Origin: Streptomyces sp. P3
GTDB taxonomy: Bacteria; Actinomycetota; Actinomycetes; Streptomycetales; Streptomycetaceae
Length of the DNA: 64,000 nucleotides
NCBI RefSeq assembly: GCF_003032475.1
Contig: NZ_CP028369.1
Location: 9,548,001-9,612,000, forward strand
Reading direction: 5' to 3'
The translations under genes and the position numbers were made by a program. The notes under the pieces were generated by a model, which did not search any database, had not been told where the DNA came from, and saw only the letters and a program-made list of their open reading frames with translations. Below are positions 1 to 8,080 of the stretch, in pieces. Within the stretch, counting starts at the first letter, position 1; each line of letters starts with the position of its first letter.

Positions 1-2156
1 CGCCCGGTCGGAGGCGGGGCTCCGTCCTGCGGTGCGGGCGGCCGGCTCGGCATCGGCTGTCCCTCGGCAGCCGGCGGTGGCGCCCCGGCACAGAGGGCGG
101 CCAGTCGGCCGACGGTGGCGATCACCGCCCGGGCGTCGGCCCGCGCCCGTGCCACGGCGGCCGGGGGCAGCGGATCGGGGGGCAGGTCGAAGCGGGGCAG
201 CCAGTGGGCGCCGAGCACGATCTGGTGGGTGGCGACGAGCACGCCGTGCCAGTCGGCGCCGACGGAGGCGCCGGCGCCGGATTCGCTGCGGAACTGGGCG
301 TAGGCGGACTCGGCCAGACGCATCCGGTGCAGGGCGGGCAGCGTCGTCGGGAGGGGCGCGGAGCCCGGCGGCACGGCCGTCAGCACCGCGAGGGTGCCGT
401 CGATCAGCGGCCCGCACTCGCGCAACAGTTCGGCCATGGTCCGGCGCACCTCCCACCGGGCGCCGGTCGGCCAGGCGAGCATCGCGCACAGCAGGCCGAT
501 GGCGCTGCCGGTCACCACGTCCACGATCCGGGCCTCGGCCAACTGCCAGGAGGCGGGAGCGATCTGGGCGAACGCGGTGGCCACCACGAGCGTGAACAGG
601 CCTTGTGCCCAGGCGATCCCGAGCAGCGGTCCGAGCGCGAAGGCGAGCAGCATGCCCGGAGCGAGGATCGCGGCGTATACGTCGGTGTGCCGTCCGACGC
701 CGATCAGCAGCGCGCCCGCGGCGACGGCGCCCACGAGGTTGCCGGCCACCGCCTTGCGGATGGCCGACCAGGTCTCCCCGGCGGTGGTCCTGCTCAGCGT
801 GAGTACCGCCAACAGCACCCAGAAACCGTGGGTCAGCTCCAGCGAACCGGCGACCAGGCGGGCTGCGGCGAGGGCCGCGGCGATCCGGACGGCGTTGTGG
901 AGCTGCACCGAGCCAAGCGTCGTGTTGCCGACTATCCGGCGCAGCCACAGCCGGGACGTGGCGGCCTCCGTGTACCAGAACAGCTCCCGCGGCTCGATCG
1001 GCCCGGTGCGCCGTCCGTCGAGGCCGACCCGTACGGCGATCTCCAGCACCCGCACCGACTCGGCGACGCCCAGCAGCGCGGCCTGGCGCCGCACCGGCGC
1101 CCACTCCGGTGCGGGTGACCTCGACTCCGCCGGTATCGAAGCCGCCCGTGCCGAGGCCGTCGACGCCGGCGAGGAGGCGGTCGTGCGCGACCCGCACAGC
1201 GGCGGGCTGTGTCGTCCACGCAGGTGCTGGAAGGCCCTGATCGCCGCGTCCATGCGCTCCGGTCCAGGATCGGGCCGGCCCGTGCGCAGCTCCGCGGCCG
1301 TGTCGTCGCACCGGGTCACCAGCCGCGGCAGCAGCCACGCGCACGCCGCGTCGCCCCGTGTGACGTCCGGTGTGACGTCCGCGCCGTCGCCCGTCCATTT
1401 GCCTGCTCGGCCGCCGTCGCGGAGCAGGTCGCGCAGCAGGCCCGTCTCGGTGAGATGAGCCAACTGCTCCAGCAGCCGGCGCGCGGCGGAGCCGGCCTGG
1501 GACAGGCCGCGGTCGGCACGGCTCGGGCCCGCGGGGCGTTCCGCGGGCTCGACCCGTGAGAGCCGCAGCCGGGCTCCGGCGGAACGCAGGAAGTCGGGCG
1601 CGGGACCGGCGCGGCCGGCCAGGGTGTCGCCCGCGATCGCCACGGCGCTCGCGAGACTCGACCGGTACGGCTCGCCCGCGGGCCGCGGCAGCAGGAACCT
1701 CTCGCCGAGCGCCAGCAGCACCACGCCCACCGTGAGCCCGGTCAGGCGCGGTCCCAGGTTCTGCGGTGCATAGGGCGGGAAGCAGGCCAGGATGTAGAAG
1801 AGTTGCAGGCCCGGCGCCGCCCCGGCCGGGCGGGGTCCCGCGACGGCCGCGAAGGCCAGCACGAAGCCGACGAGGAGCATGCCCAGCACCGCCGTCCAGG
1901 TGTGCACCGCCAGCACGGTGCCCAGCGTCACCAGCGCCAGACCCGCGGGCAGCGCCTTGAGCATCACGGCGGCCCGCTGCCGTCCGGACCCCGGGATCGA
2001 GGACAGCAGCCCGAGGGAGATGGGCGCGAACAGGGAGTACAGCGCCGGCACCGGCTCGCCGAACCCGTACAGAAAGGCGTAGAAGCCGGTGGCGGCGGCC
2101 GCGGTCACCCGCACCGACCGGTGCAGGATCTCGGCCCGTGCGCCACCGGCCGTCAC
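1..2156 (-). CDS. FUSC family (aromatic acid exporter-like) membrane protein, C-terminus off the window
   Basis: The reading frame opens at GTG 2156 and stays open to the window edge, so the C-terminus is missing; about 718 residues are visible. It has two blocks of hydrophobic segments, one at the N-terminus (residues about 15-150, with the stretch FAPISLGLLSS) and one around residues 400-520 (FWVLLAVLTLSRTTAGE, GPLLGIAWAQGLFTLVVATAF), separated by a long soluble region. This split layout is typical of the FUSC/YccS/aromatic-acid-efflux family, inner-membrane proteins proposed to export small aromatic or organic acids. The start codon overlaps the stop of the upstream MFS gene (GTGA), so the two are probably translated together as an efflux pair. 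The substrate cannot be told from sequence. Confidence 0.8.
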   Translation of the reverse strand, partial: MTAGGARAEILHRSVRVTAAAATGFYAFLYGFGEPVPALYSLFAPISLGLLSSIPGSGRQRAAVMLKALPAGLALVTLGTVLAVHTWTAVLGMLLVGFVLAFAAVAGPRPAGAAPGLQLFYILACFPPYAPQNLGPRLTGLTVGVVLLALGERFLLPRPAGEPYRSSLASAVAIAGDTLAGRAGPAPDFLRSAGARLRLSRVEPAERPAGPSRADRGLSQAGSAARRLLEQLAHLTETGLLRDLLRDGGRAGKWTGDGADVTPDVTRGDAACAWLLPRLVTRCDDTAAELRTGRPDPGPERMDAAIRAFQHLRGRHSPPLCGSRTTASSPASTASARAASIPAESRSPAPEWAPVRRQAALLGVAESVRVLEIAVRVGLDGRRTGPIEPRELFWYTEAATSRLWLRRIVGNTTLGSVQLHNAVRIAAALAAARLVAGSLELTHGFWVLLAVLTLSRTTAGETWSAIRKAVAGNLVGAVAAGALLIGVGRHTDVYAAILAPGMLLAFALGPLLGIAWAQGLFTLVVATAFAQIAPASWQLAEARIVDVVTGSAIGLLCAMLAWPTGARWEVRRTMAELLRECGPLIDGTLAVLTAVPPGSAPLPTTLPALHRMRLAESAYAQFRSESGAGASVGADWHGVLVATHQIVLGAHWLPRFDLPPDPLPPAAVARARADARAVIATVGRLAALCAGAPPPAAEGQPMPSRPPAPQDGAPPPTG

Positions 2157-3577
2157 CGCGGCCCCCGGCCGTGCGTCGTACGGGATTCCGCCGCCGGGAG
2201 GCGGTCGCGGTCCTGGACCGGCGGCCGTCGGCGTACCGCCACCACGGCGGCGGAGGCGGCCAGGATCGCCGCTCCGCCCAGACGCAGGATCGCGTCGTAC
2301 GCCGCCTCCGCAGTCCGCTGCGGTGTCATCGCGGTGATCGCGGCCGCGGTCGCCGCGAGGGCGACTCCGCCCAGCGTGACCAGGAACGTGAGCAGAACGC
2401 CCGAGGCCTCGCCGGCCCGCTCGGGGGCCACGACCTGCTGGGTGGCGACGCCGGCGAAGGTCCAGCCGAGACCGAGCCCCAGGCCGCACCAGGCGAACAC
2501 CACGGTGTACAGCCACCAGGCGGTCACCACGCTCAGCATGATCATGCCGGTGCCCGCGACGGCCCCGGCGAGCGCCATCACCACCGTCGGCGGCAGCCGC
2601 CCGGACAGCCGTGCGCCGAGCGGTCCGCTGCAGGCGACGAGCATCGCGGGCGCCAGGAACACCACGCCGGCCTGGAGCGGCGTCAGCCCCCGCACCTGCT
2701 GCAGGTACAGCGTGGAGACGAAGACGGTGACGGCGTACCCCATGTTGCTGACCGCGCCCGTGCCCGTCACCAGGACGTACGGAACGTTGCGGAAGAGCCG
2801 GGCGTCGACCAGGGGATGCCGGGCAGTCCGCTCCCGCAGCGCGAACAGCAGCCCCGCGACCACGGCGACGCTCAGCAGCGTCAGGGTGCGGGCGTGGTCC
2901 CAGCCCCACGCGCTGCCCCGCTCGACGGCCAGTGTGAGCGCCGCCAGGGCGCACACCAGGGCGAGCGCGCCGGGCAGGTCGAGCTGGCGCGGAGCGCCCG
3001 GGTCGCAGGAGTCGGGCACGCACCCGTAGGCCACGGCCAGGGAGAGCGCGCTCAACGGGACGAGCAGCCAGAAGATCCAGCGCCAGCCGGGCCCTTCGGT
3101 GAAGCCGCCCCCGACGAAGGGACCGAGGGCCGTGCCCACGTTGGCGATCCCGAAGGCCGCTCCCAGCGCGCGTGTGCGGGTCGTGGCCGGGAACACGTTG
3201 GTGATCACGGAGACCGCGACCGGGAAGACGAAACCCGCGCCGACGCCCTGCACGATCCGCGCCCCCACCAGCGGCCACAGGCCCGGTGCGAGCGCGCAGC
3301 CGACCGACCCGGCGGTGAACAGCGCGGTCCCGGCGAGCAGGGCGCCCCTGCGGCCGAAGACGTCGCCCACCCGGCCGCCGACGATGAAGCAGCAGCCGAC
3401 GGCGAGCATGTAGACGGAGAGCGTCCACTGGGCGGCCGAGGCGGTGACGCCGAACTCCTCGGCGATCCCCGGGACCGCCAGGTTCAACGCGAAGAAGTCG
3501 AGCTGGATGCAGAACAGGGCCAGCGAGACCGCGACCCAGGCGCCCGTGCGCGCGGCCGGGGAGAACTCAGCGCGCAT
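2153..3577 (-). CDS. MFS drug-efflux transporter, DHA2 (EmrB/QacA) type
   Basis: A 474-residue integral membrane protein with about 14 hydrophobic segments. Family features include the early motif LDFFALNLAVPGI, the motif-A loop GGRVGDVFGRRGAL (residues about 70-85), and the motif-C region GFVFPVAVSV and GTALGPFVGGG. These define proton-driven exporters of the DHA2 family. The frame can be extended to 3670, but ATG 3577 is preferred: it has a GAGAGGAA ribosome site at good distance, and the extra 31 residues are Pro/Arg-rich. Its stop codon overlaps the GTG start of the FUSC gene, which suggests one operon. No regulator lies beside it, so the substrate is unknown. Confidence 0.88.
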   Translation of the reverse strand: MRAEFSPAARTGAWVAVSLALFCIQLDFFALNLAVPGIAEEFGVTASAAQWTLSVYMLAVGCCFIVGGRVGDVFGRRGALLAGTALFTAGSVGCALAPGLWPLVGARIVQGVGAGFVFPVAVSVITNVFPATTRTRALGAAFGIANVGTALGPFVGGGFTEGPGWRWIFWLLVPLSALSLAVAYGCVPDSCDPGAPRQLDLPGALALVCALAALTLAVERGSAWGWDHARTLTLLSVAVVAGLLFALRERTARHPLVDARLFRNVPYVLVTGTGAVSNMGYAVTVFVSTLYLQQVRGLTPLQAGVVFLAPAMLVACSGPLGARLSGRLPPTVVMALAGAVAGTGMIMLSVVTAWWLYTVVFAWCGLGLGLGWTFAGVATQQVVAPERAGEASGVLLTFLVTLGGVALAATAAAITAMTPQRTAEAAYDAILRLGGAAILAASAAVVAVRRRPPVQDRDRLPAAESRTTHGRGPR

Positions 3578-3790
3578 AGCCAGGTTCCTCTCGGGCCGAG
3601 GCCGCCGAGGCGTTCCGGGCGGGCCGGGCAGGCGCCCCGCCACCTCATTGTCGGCCGACCCCGCGCCCACCGCAGCCCGGCCGGGACGGGGCGCCCGGCC
3701 CGGTCGTCCACCATCCGGGGCCGGTCGCGTCGCACCCGGCCGCAGCCCGTCCGCCGGCCGTGGCTTGCGGCCGTCGGCGGCGCGTCACCG

Positions 3791-3823
3791 CGCCCGGCCC
3801 GGGGCGGCGCCCCCGGCCGGGCG
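3791..3823 (-). terminator. GC-rich hairpin downstream of the cyclophilin gene
   Basis: Arms CGCCCGGCC (3791-3799) and GGCCGGGCG (3815-3823) pair perfectly around a 15-nt loop. The hairpin lies about 20 bp beyond the stop codon of the cyclophilin gene on the minus strand. There is no clear U-tract, which is common for actinobacterial terminators. Confidence 0.45.
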
Positions 3824-3842
3824 GGCGGCACGGAGGTCCGAC

Positions 3843-4340
3843 TCAGAGCTGGCCGGAGGCCGCGATGGTGATCTTCGCCGAGGTCGAGCCGCTGCGGGAG
3901 CCGAGCGCCTCGATCTTCTTGACGAGGGCCATGCTGTCCTCGTCGGCGACCTCGCCGAACACCACGTGCTTGCCGTCGAGCCAGTCCGTCACGATCGTCG
4001 TGACGAAGAACTGCGAGCCGTTGCTGTTCGGGCCGGCGTTCGCCATGGACAGCAGACCCGGCCGGTCGTGCTTGAGCGTGAAGTTCTCGTCGGCGAACTT
4101 CTCGCCGTAGATGCTCTTGCCGCCGGTCCCGTTGCCGCGGGTGAAGTCGCCGCCCTGGAGCATGAAGGCGGGGATGACCCGGTGGAAGGAGGAGCCGGCG
4201 TAGCCGAATCCCTTCTCACCGGTGGCGAGCGCGCGGAAGTTCTCCGCGGTCTTGGGCACGACGTCGTCGAAGAGGTTGAAGTTGATCCGCCCGGCGGGCT
4301 CGTCGTTGATGGTGATGTCGAAGTAAACCTTGATCGTCAT
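3843..4340 (-). CDS. Cyclophilin-type peptidyl-prolyl cis-trans isomerase
   Basis: A 165-residue single-domain cyclophilin that catalyses cis-trans isomerisation at proline bonds in the cytoplasm. The active-site stretch [20 protein letters not shown] (about residues 50-70) carries the catalytic Arg and the Phe/Gln of the family. [11 protein letters not shown] and [10 protein letters not shown], with the drug-binding Trp, follow in the usual order. There is no signal peptide, so it is the cytosolic type. ATG 4340 is chosen because the protein then begins MTIKVYFDI, as in other streptomycete cyclophilins; the open frame to 4355 adds only five residues. It stands alone, with about 200-bp gaps on either side. 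Confidence 0.97.
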   Translation of the reverse strand: MTIKVYFDITINDEPAGRINFNLFDDVVPKTAENFRALATGEKGFGYAGSSFHRVIPAFMLQGGDFTRGNGTGGKSIYGEKFADENFTLKHDRPGLLSMANAGPNSNGSQFFVTTIVTDWLDGKHVVFGEVADEDSMALVKKIEALGSRSGSTSAKITIAASGQL

Positions 4341-4545
4341 AGGACCATCCTGCACGCTCCTCCGAGTGCTGTCGCACTGCGGGTGCCGTGTTGCCCCTTG
4401 TGTCTGTTTTGGGTGTGGGGTGTGTGAGGGGGCACGTCAGTGTGAGCGGCGGGCGCGAGGCCTCCGAGGGGGAAGCGGGGGCCGCTCCGGAAGGTCTGGC
4501 GGGCGTCCGGACGGGGGCCCGTCGCGTACGACCGGGACCGGGCCG

Positions 4546-6024
4546 TCAGTCGACCGGCCAGGTGTGGGCGGGCGCGTTGAGGTGCATGTAGTCGATGTAG
4601 AGCTGTGTCATCCGCCGCAGGGCCTCGTGCCGGCCCGTGTGGGCGGAGGCCGCGATGCGGTGGAACATCTCCTTCTGCCAGACGGCCCCGTTGCGGGCGG
4701 TGACGCACCTCTGCTCGATGACGCCGAGCAACGGCTCCCGCCAGGCCGCGTCCATCCCGGACAGCTCCAGCCCCCGGTGGGCGAGCGGCAGCAGTCGCCG
4801 CAGGACGAGTTCGGGCGCCGTGACCTCCCCCATGCCGGGCCAGTACAGCCGGGCCTCGATGCCGTGCCGGGCGGCGGAGTGCAGGTTGTCCTCGGCGGTC
4901 CGGAAGGACATCCGCGACCACACCGGCCGCTCCTCCTCCACCAGGGCGCGGGTGAGGCCGTAGTAGAACGCGCCGTTGGCGAGAGTGTCCGCCACGGTCG
5001 GCCCGGCAGGCAGGCAGCGGTTCTCCACCCGTACGTGCGGCCGGTCGTGGGCGACGGCGTAGACCGGACGGTTCCAGCGGTAGATGGTGCCGTTGTGCAG
5101 GGTCAGTTCGGCGAGCTCGGGGACGTCCCCTTCCGTCAGGGTCTCGCGCGGGTCCTGTTCGTCGCACAGGGGGAGCAGTGCCGGGAAGTAGCGCAGGTTC
5201 TCCTCGAACAGGTCGAAGACGCTGGTGATCCACCGCTCTCCGAACCACACCCGGGGGCGCACGCCCTGCGCCTTGATCTCCTGCGGACGGGTGTCGGTGG
5301 TCTGCTCGAACAGCGGGATGCGGGTCTCGTGCCACAGCTCCTTGCCGAACAGGAACGGCGAGTTGGCCGCGAGCGCCACCTGGACGCCCGCGATCGCCTG
5401 GGCCGCGTTCCAGTACGCGGCGAACTCGTCGGGGGAGACCTGGAGATGGAACTGGGTGCTGGTGCAGGCCGCCTCCGGGGTGATCGTGTCCGCGTAGGTG
5501 CGCAACCGGTCCACGCCGTCCATCTCGATGTGCAGGTCCTCGCCGCGCGCCGCGAACACCTGGTCGTTGAGCAGCCGGTACCGGGCGTTCTCCGACAGTG
5601 AGGAGGCCCCCACGTTCTCCTGCCGCAGGGTGGGCAGGATGCCGATCATGATCAGTCGGGTGCCGACCGTGCCGGCGCGTTCTTCGGCGTGGTTGAGCGC
5701 GGCCCGGATCTCGGATTCCCAGGCGTCGGGGCCGCCCTGCGTCAGTCGGCGGGGCGGGACGTTGATCTCGAGGTTGAACCGGCCCAGCTCGGTGGACCAG
5801 GCGGGGTCCGCGATCGCCTCCAGGACGTCGGTGTTGCGCATCGCCGGCTCGGCCTCGGCGTCGACCAGGTTCAGCTCGATCTCCAGGCCCACCTGGGGCC
5901 GCTCGGACTCGAACCGCGACTCGCGCAGCATCTGCGCGAACACCTCGAGGCACTCCTGCATCTTGATCCGGTACCGGCGGCGGTCCTCGCGGGTGAAGAC
6001 CAGCGCCGGGACGTCGCGTCCCAT
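4546..6024 (-). CDS. Glutamate-cysteine ligase family protein, YbdK/GCS2 type
   Basis: A 492-residue cytosolic carboxylate-amine ligase. The GCS2 hallmarks are VGLEIELNLVD near residue 45, the substrate-binding stretch STQFHLQVS, and WRWNRP/VENRCLPAGPT-like blocks in the middle (YRWNRPVYA, HVRVENRCLPAG). Known members join glutamate to cysteine or other amines with ATP. Mycothiol, not glutathione, is the usual actinobacterial thiol, so the true amine partner is uncertain. The start at ATG 6024 has a GGGAGGG ribosome site. The open frame to 6198 is rejected because its 58 extra residues are Arg-rich and lie over a repeat region. Confidence 0.88.
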   Translation of the reverse strand: MGRDVPALVFTREDRRRYRIKMQECLEVFAQMLRESRFESERPQVGLEIELNLVDAEAEPAMRNTDVLEAIADPAWSTELGRFNLEINVPPRRLTQGGPDAWESEIRAALNHAEERAGTVGTRLIMIGILPTLRQENVGASSLSENARYRLLNDQVFAARGEDLHIEMDGVDRLRTYADTITPEAACTSTQFHLQVSPDEFAAYWNAAQAIAGVQVALAANSPFLFGKELWHETRIPLFEQTTDTRPQEIKAQGVRPRVWFGERWITSVFDLFEENLRYFPALLPLCDEQDPRETLTEGDVPELAELTLHNGTIYRWNRPVYAVAHDRPHVRVENRCLPAGPTVADTLANGAFYYGLTRALVEEERPVWSRMSFRTAEDNLHSAARHGIEARLYWPGMGEVTAPELVLRRLLPLAHRGLELSGMDAAWREPLLGVIEQRCVTARNGAVWQKEMFHRIAASAHTGRHEALRRMTQLYIDYMHLNAPAHTWPVD

Positions 6025-6091
6025 CGGCCCTCCCGGAGCGTCCCTTCTCGACGCCTCTAGCCTCCAGCGTCGCACTGCCGGACGCCCCTCA

Positions 6092-6150
6092 CCAGGCGTG
6101 GGAGAACGTCCCGTCCGCCCACGCCTGGTCCGCCGGGCCGGCCAGGCGTG
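6092..6150. repeat. Cluster of the 9-bp repeat CCAGGCGTG in both orientations
   Basis: CCAGGCGTG lies at 6092-6100 and 6142-6150 and, inverted, at 6120-6128. The inverted copy can pair with either neighbour, giving two mutually exclusive hairpins (loops of 19 and 13 nt). A fourth copy (6672-6680) lies in the hairpin after the next MFS gene. The MFS remnant starts 3 bp after the last copy of the cluster. Confidence 0.6.
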
Positions 6151-6152
6151 CA

Positions 6153-6299
6153 GCCTTCTTCCCCTTCGCCCAGGCCAACCAGCGGGTGTTCTACGCAATG
6201 GTCATCGCCCTGGGCATCGGATTCCTGTGCGCCGGCCGGCATCCCGGCGACGAGGTGCACCCCGAGAAGACACCGCAGGAGCCGCTGGTACGGCGCTGA
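6153..6299 (+). pseudogene. 3' remnant of an MFS transporter gene
   Basis: The plus-strand frame from 6153 reads AFFPFAQANQRVFYAMVIAL, then GIGFLCAGRHPGDEVHP, and ends at TGA 6299. A short Phe/Asn-rich loop, one last membrane helix and a charged tail is how many DHA2-type MFS exporters end. There is no start codon, ribosome site or upstream coding sequence: just before it lie the 9-bp repeats and the 5' flank of the ligase gene. I infer a leftover from deletion of a plus-strand transporter gene. Chance similarity is possible, since only about 49 codons remain. Confidence 0.5.
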
Positions 6300-6477
6300 G
6301 AACGCGGGGCGGGCGCGAGGGGGACGCCCGGAGGGAGGCATCCGGGCGGAGGGTGCTGAGCGGCGGGTGGGAGACGGCGGGTCGGCGGGCGACGGGCCGA
6401 CGGCCGGTGCGCGGTGGTGCACCGGACCGCACGGGCCCGGGCCGGGGAAGCCGCGGGAGGCCGCCCCGGCCGCGTTG

Positions 6478-6567
6478 TCAGCGGCTGCGCAGGGCGCTCG
6501 TGGTGAAGAATCCCGTGGCCGCGGCGCTGACCAGGGCGCAGACGGCGAGCAGAGCGGTACGTCGCAT
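6478..6567 (-). CDS. Possible 29-residue membrane or secreted peptide
   Basis: A short minus-strand frame from ATG 6567 to TGA 6478 encodes MRRTALLAVCALVSAAATGF plus nine more residues. It is a positively charged N-terminus followed by one hydrophobic stretch, like a signal peptide or a tiny membrane peptide. A GAAAGG ribosome site lies about 9 bp upstream. It could be a real small gene or the truncated 5' end of a secreted-protein gene in a decayed patch. No family is recognised. Confidence 0.35.
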   Translation of the reverse strand: MRRTALLAVCALVSAAATGFFTTSALRSR

Positions 6568-6670
6568 CGAAGGGCCTTTCCCGTATGACGTGATGACGGA
6601 TGGGGTCTGCACAACGCGGAACTGGCCCATCCCGTACCGCCGGAAGGCCGAACCCACCCGTACGGACGCG

Positions 6671-6715
6671 GCCAGGCGTGCACGCGGCGCGCGGACGGCG
6701 CGCGCGCCGCCTGGC
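6671..6715 (-). terminator. Hairpin directly after the MFS gene
   Basis: GCCAGGCG (6671-6678) pairs with CGCCTGGC (6708-6715), and the GC-rich interior (GGCGCGC/GCGCGCC) can pair further. It sits 2 bp past the stop codon of the minus-strand MFS gene, a good place for a terminator. One arm contains the CCAGGCGTG repeat also found at 6092-6150. Confidence 0.55.
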
Positions 6716-6717
6716 GG

Positions 6718-7908
6718 TCAGCCCTTCGCCGGCACGGGTCGCCGCAGCAGGTAGGCCGCCGCCAGCGAGACGAGGACGGCCATGCACGCGATGAACACCA
6801 GGCCGGCGCCCTCCAGGCCGAGGGGGCCGACCAGCACGCCCACACCGATCACCGGCACCGAGATGCCGGTGTAGGCCACCACGAAGAGCGTCGAGATCAC
6901 CGCCGCGCGCTGCTCCGGCGGGGACGCCGCGGCCACCGCGGACAGCGCGCCGCGGAAGGTCATGCCCTGCCCGGCCCCGCCGACGACCGCGCTGAGCACG
7001 ACCAGCGCCAGCAGGTCCCAGCGCAGCGCGCCCGCGAGCAGGGTCAGACCGGCCAGGAGCACGGCGCAGCCCAGCGGCAGCGACCGTGCGACGCCGATGC
7101 GGCCGACCGCCGTCTGCCCGGCGATGGAGGCGAAGAAGGCCAGCGCGACGACGAGCCCGCTCACGGCATGGTCCGTGACGTCCAGCGACCGGGCGAGGAA
7201 CGCCGGGCTGACCGAGGTGAACACGCCGAACAACGCGAACCCGGCGAAGGAGGCCGCGGCCGCCGGCCCGAACACCGTCCGAACCTGCGGCGGCAGACCG
7301 GGCCGCTGCGGACGCACCGCGCCGACCGGTCCCCGGTCCGTCACGGTCTCGGGAAGGCGCGCCAGCACGGCGGCCGAGCCGGCGATCAGGACGAGGTGCA
7401 CGGCGAACGGCAGGTACAGCGGACGGTCCGTGTACTGCGCGAGGACCCCGGCCAGCAGCGGACCGCAGCCGAGGCCGCCCATGTTGGCGGCCGTCGCCAC
7501 GAGGGTGGCCCGGGCGGCGTCGCCCGGCGGGGCGAGGTCCATCACGTAAGCGGTGGCGGCCCCGGTGCACAGGCCCGCGGAGAACCCCGACAGCAGCCGC
7601 CCCGCGTACAGCGGGCCCAGGCCGGTGGCGGACAGGAAGCAGACGGCGCTCGCGGCCGCGAGGCCCAGGCCCCACAGCAGCACCGGACGTCTGCCGACGG
7701 TGTCCGAGGCGTTGCCCGCCAGCAGCAGAACCCCGATGACGCCGAAGGCGTACACGGCGTACACGACGGTGACCGTCAGCTCGGAGAAGCCGAACTTCTC
7801 CTGGTACAGGCCGTAGAGAGGGGTGGGCAGCGTGGTGCCGGCCATGCACACGGCGAACACGGCGCCGGCGAGCAGACACCGGAGCCGGCCTCGGCGTTCA
7901 CGGTCCAT
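6718..7908 (-). CDS. MFS transporter, possible siderophore exporter
   Basis: A 396-residue protein with about 12 hydrophobic segments. It opens with AGTTLPTPLYGLYQEKFGFS and has a motif-A loop at residues about 60-75 (GNASDTVGRRPVLL). It belongs to the short MFS class of small-molecule exporters. It lies 172 bp downstream of the ornithine monooxygenase gene on the same strand, so export of the siderophore is a reasonable but unproven guess. No ribosome site precedes ATG 7908. A TACTGT hexamer ends 7 bp before it (7916-7921), the spacing expected for a leaderless transcript, so the gene may have its own promoter. A hairpin follows the stop codon. Confidence 0.85.
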   Translation of the reverse strand: MDRERRGRLRCLLAGAVFAVCMAGTTLPTPLYGLYQEKFGFSELTVTVVYAVYAFGVIGVLLLAGNASDTVGRRPVLLWGLGLAAASAVCFLSATGLGPLYAGRLLSGFSAGLCTGAATAYVMDLAPPGDAARATLVATAANMGGLGCGPLLAGVLAQYTDRPLYLPFAVHLVLIAGSAAVLARLPETVTDRGPVGAVRPQRPGLPPQVRTVFGPAAAASFAGFALFGVFTSVSPAFLARSLDVTDHAVSGLVVALAFFASIAGQTAVGRIGVARSLPLGCAVLLAGLTLLAGALRWDLLALVVLSAVVGGAGQGMTFRGALSAVAAASPPEQRAAVISTLFVVAYTGISVPVIGVGVLVGPLGLEGAGLVFIACMAVLVSLAAAYLLRRPVPAKG

Positions 7909-8080
7909 GCGGGCGACAGTAGCCCCGTACGCGGCGCCGGCCGCCGCGCGGCGCGCACCGACGCGGTCGGTCTCCGGGGCTGCGTCGTCGCGTGGCGGGC
8001 CGGCCCGTACGCGGCCCCGCTGAAGGCCGGCCCCGTGACGGGTGTCAGGGGTGCTGCGCGCTCTGCTCGTGCCCTTGCCC

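Noticed and set aside
2138..3871. A 577-residue plus-strand frame opposite the DHA2 MFS gene
   Set aside because: The minus strand encodes a clear 14-helix transporter; the plus frame is low-complexity Arg/Gly/Pro sequence.
7978..8060. GGGCCGGCCC-type inverted repeats between the monooxygenase and MFS genes as a terminator
   Set aside because: Several short GC-rich pairings are possible but none is clean, and such pairings are frequent by chance at this GC content.
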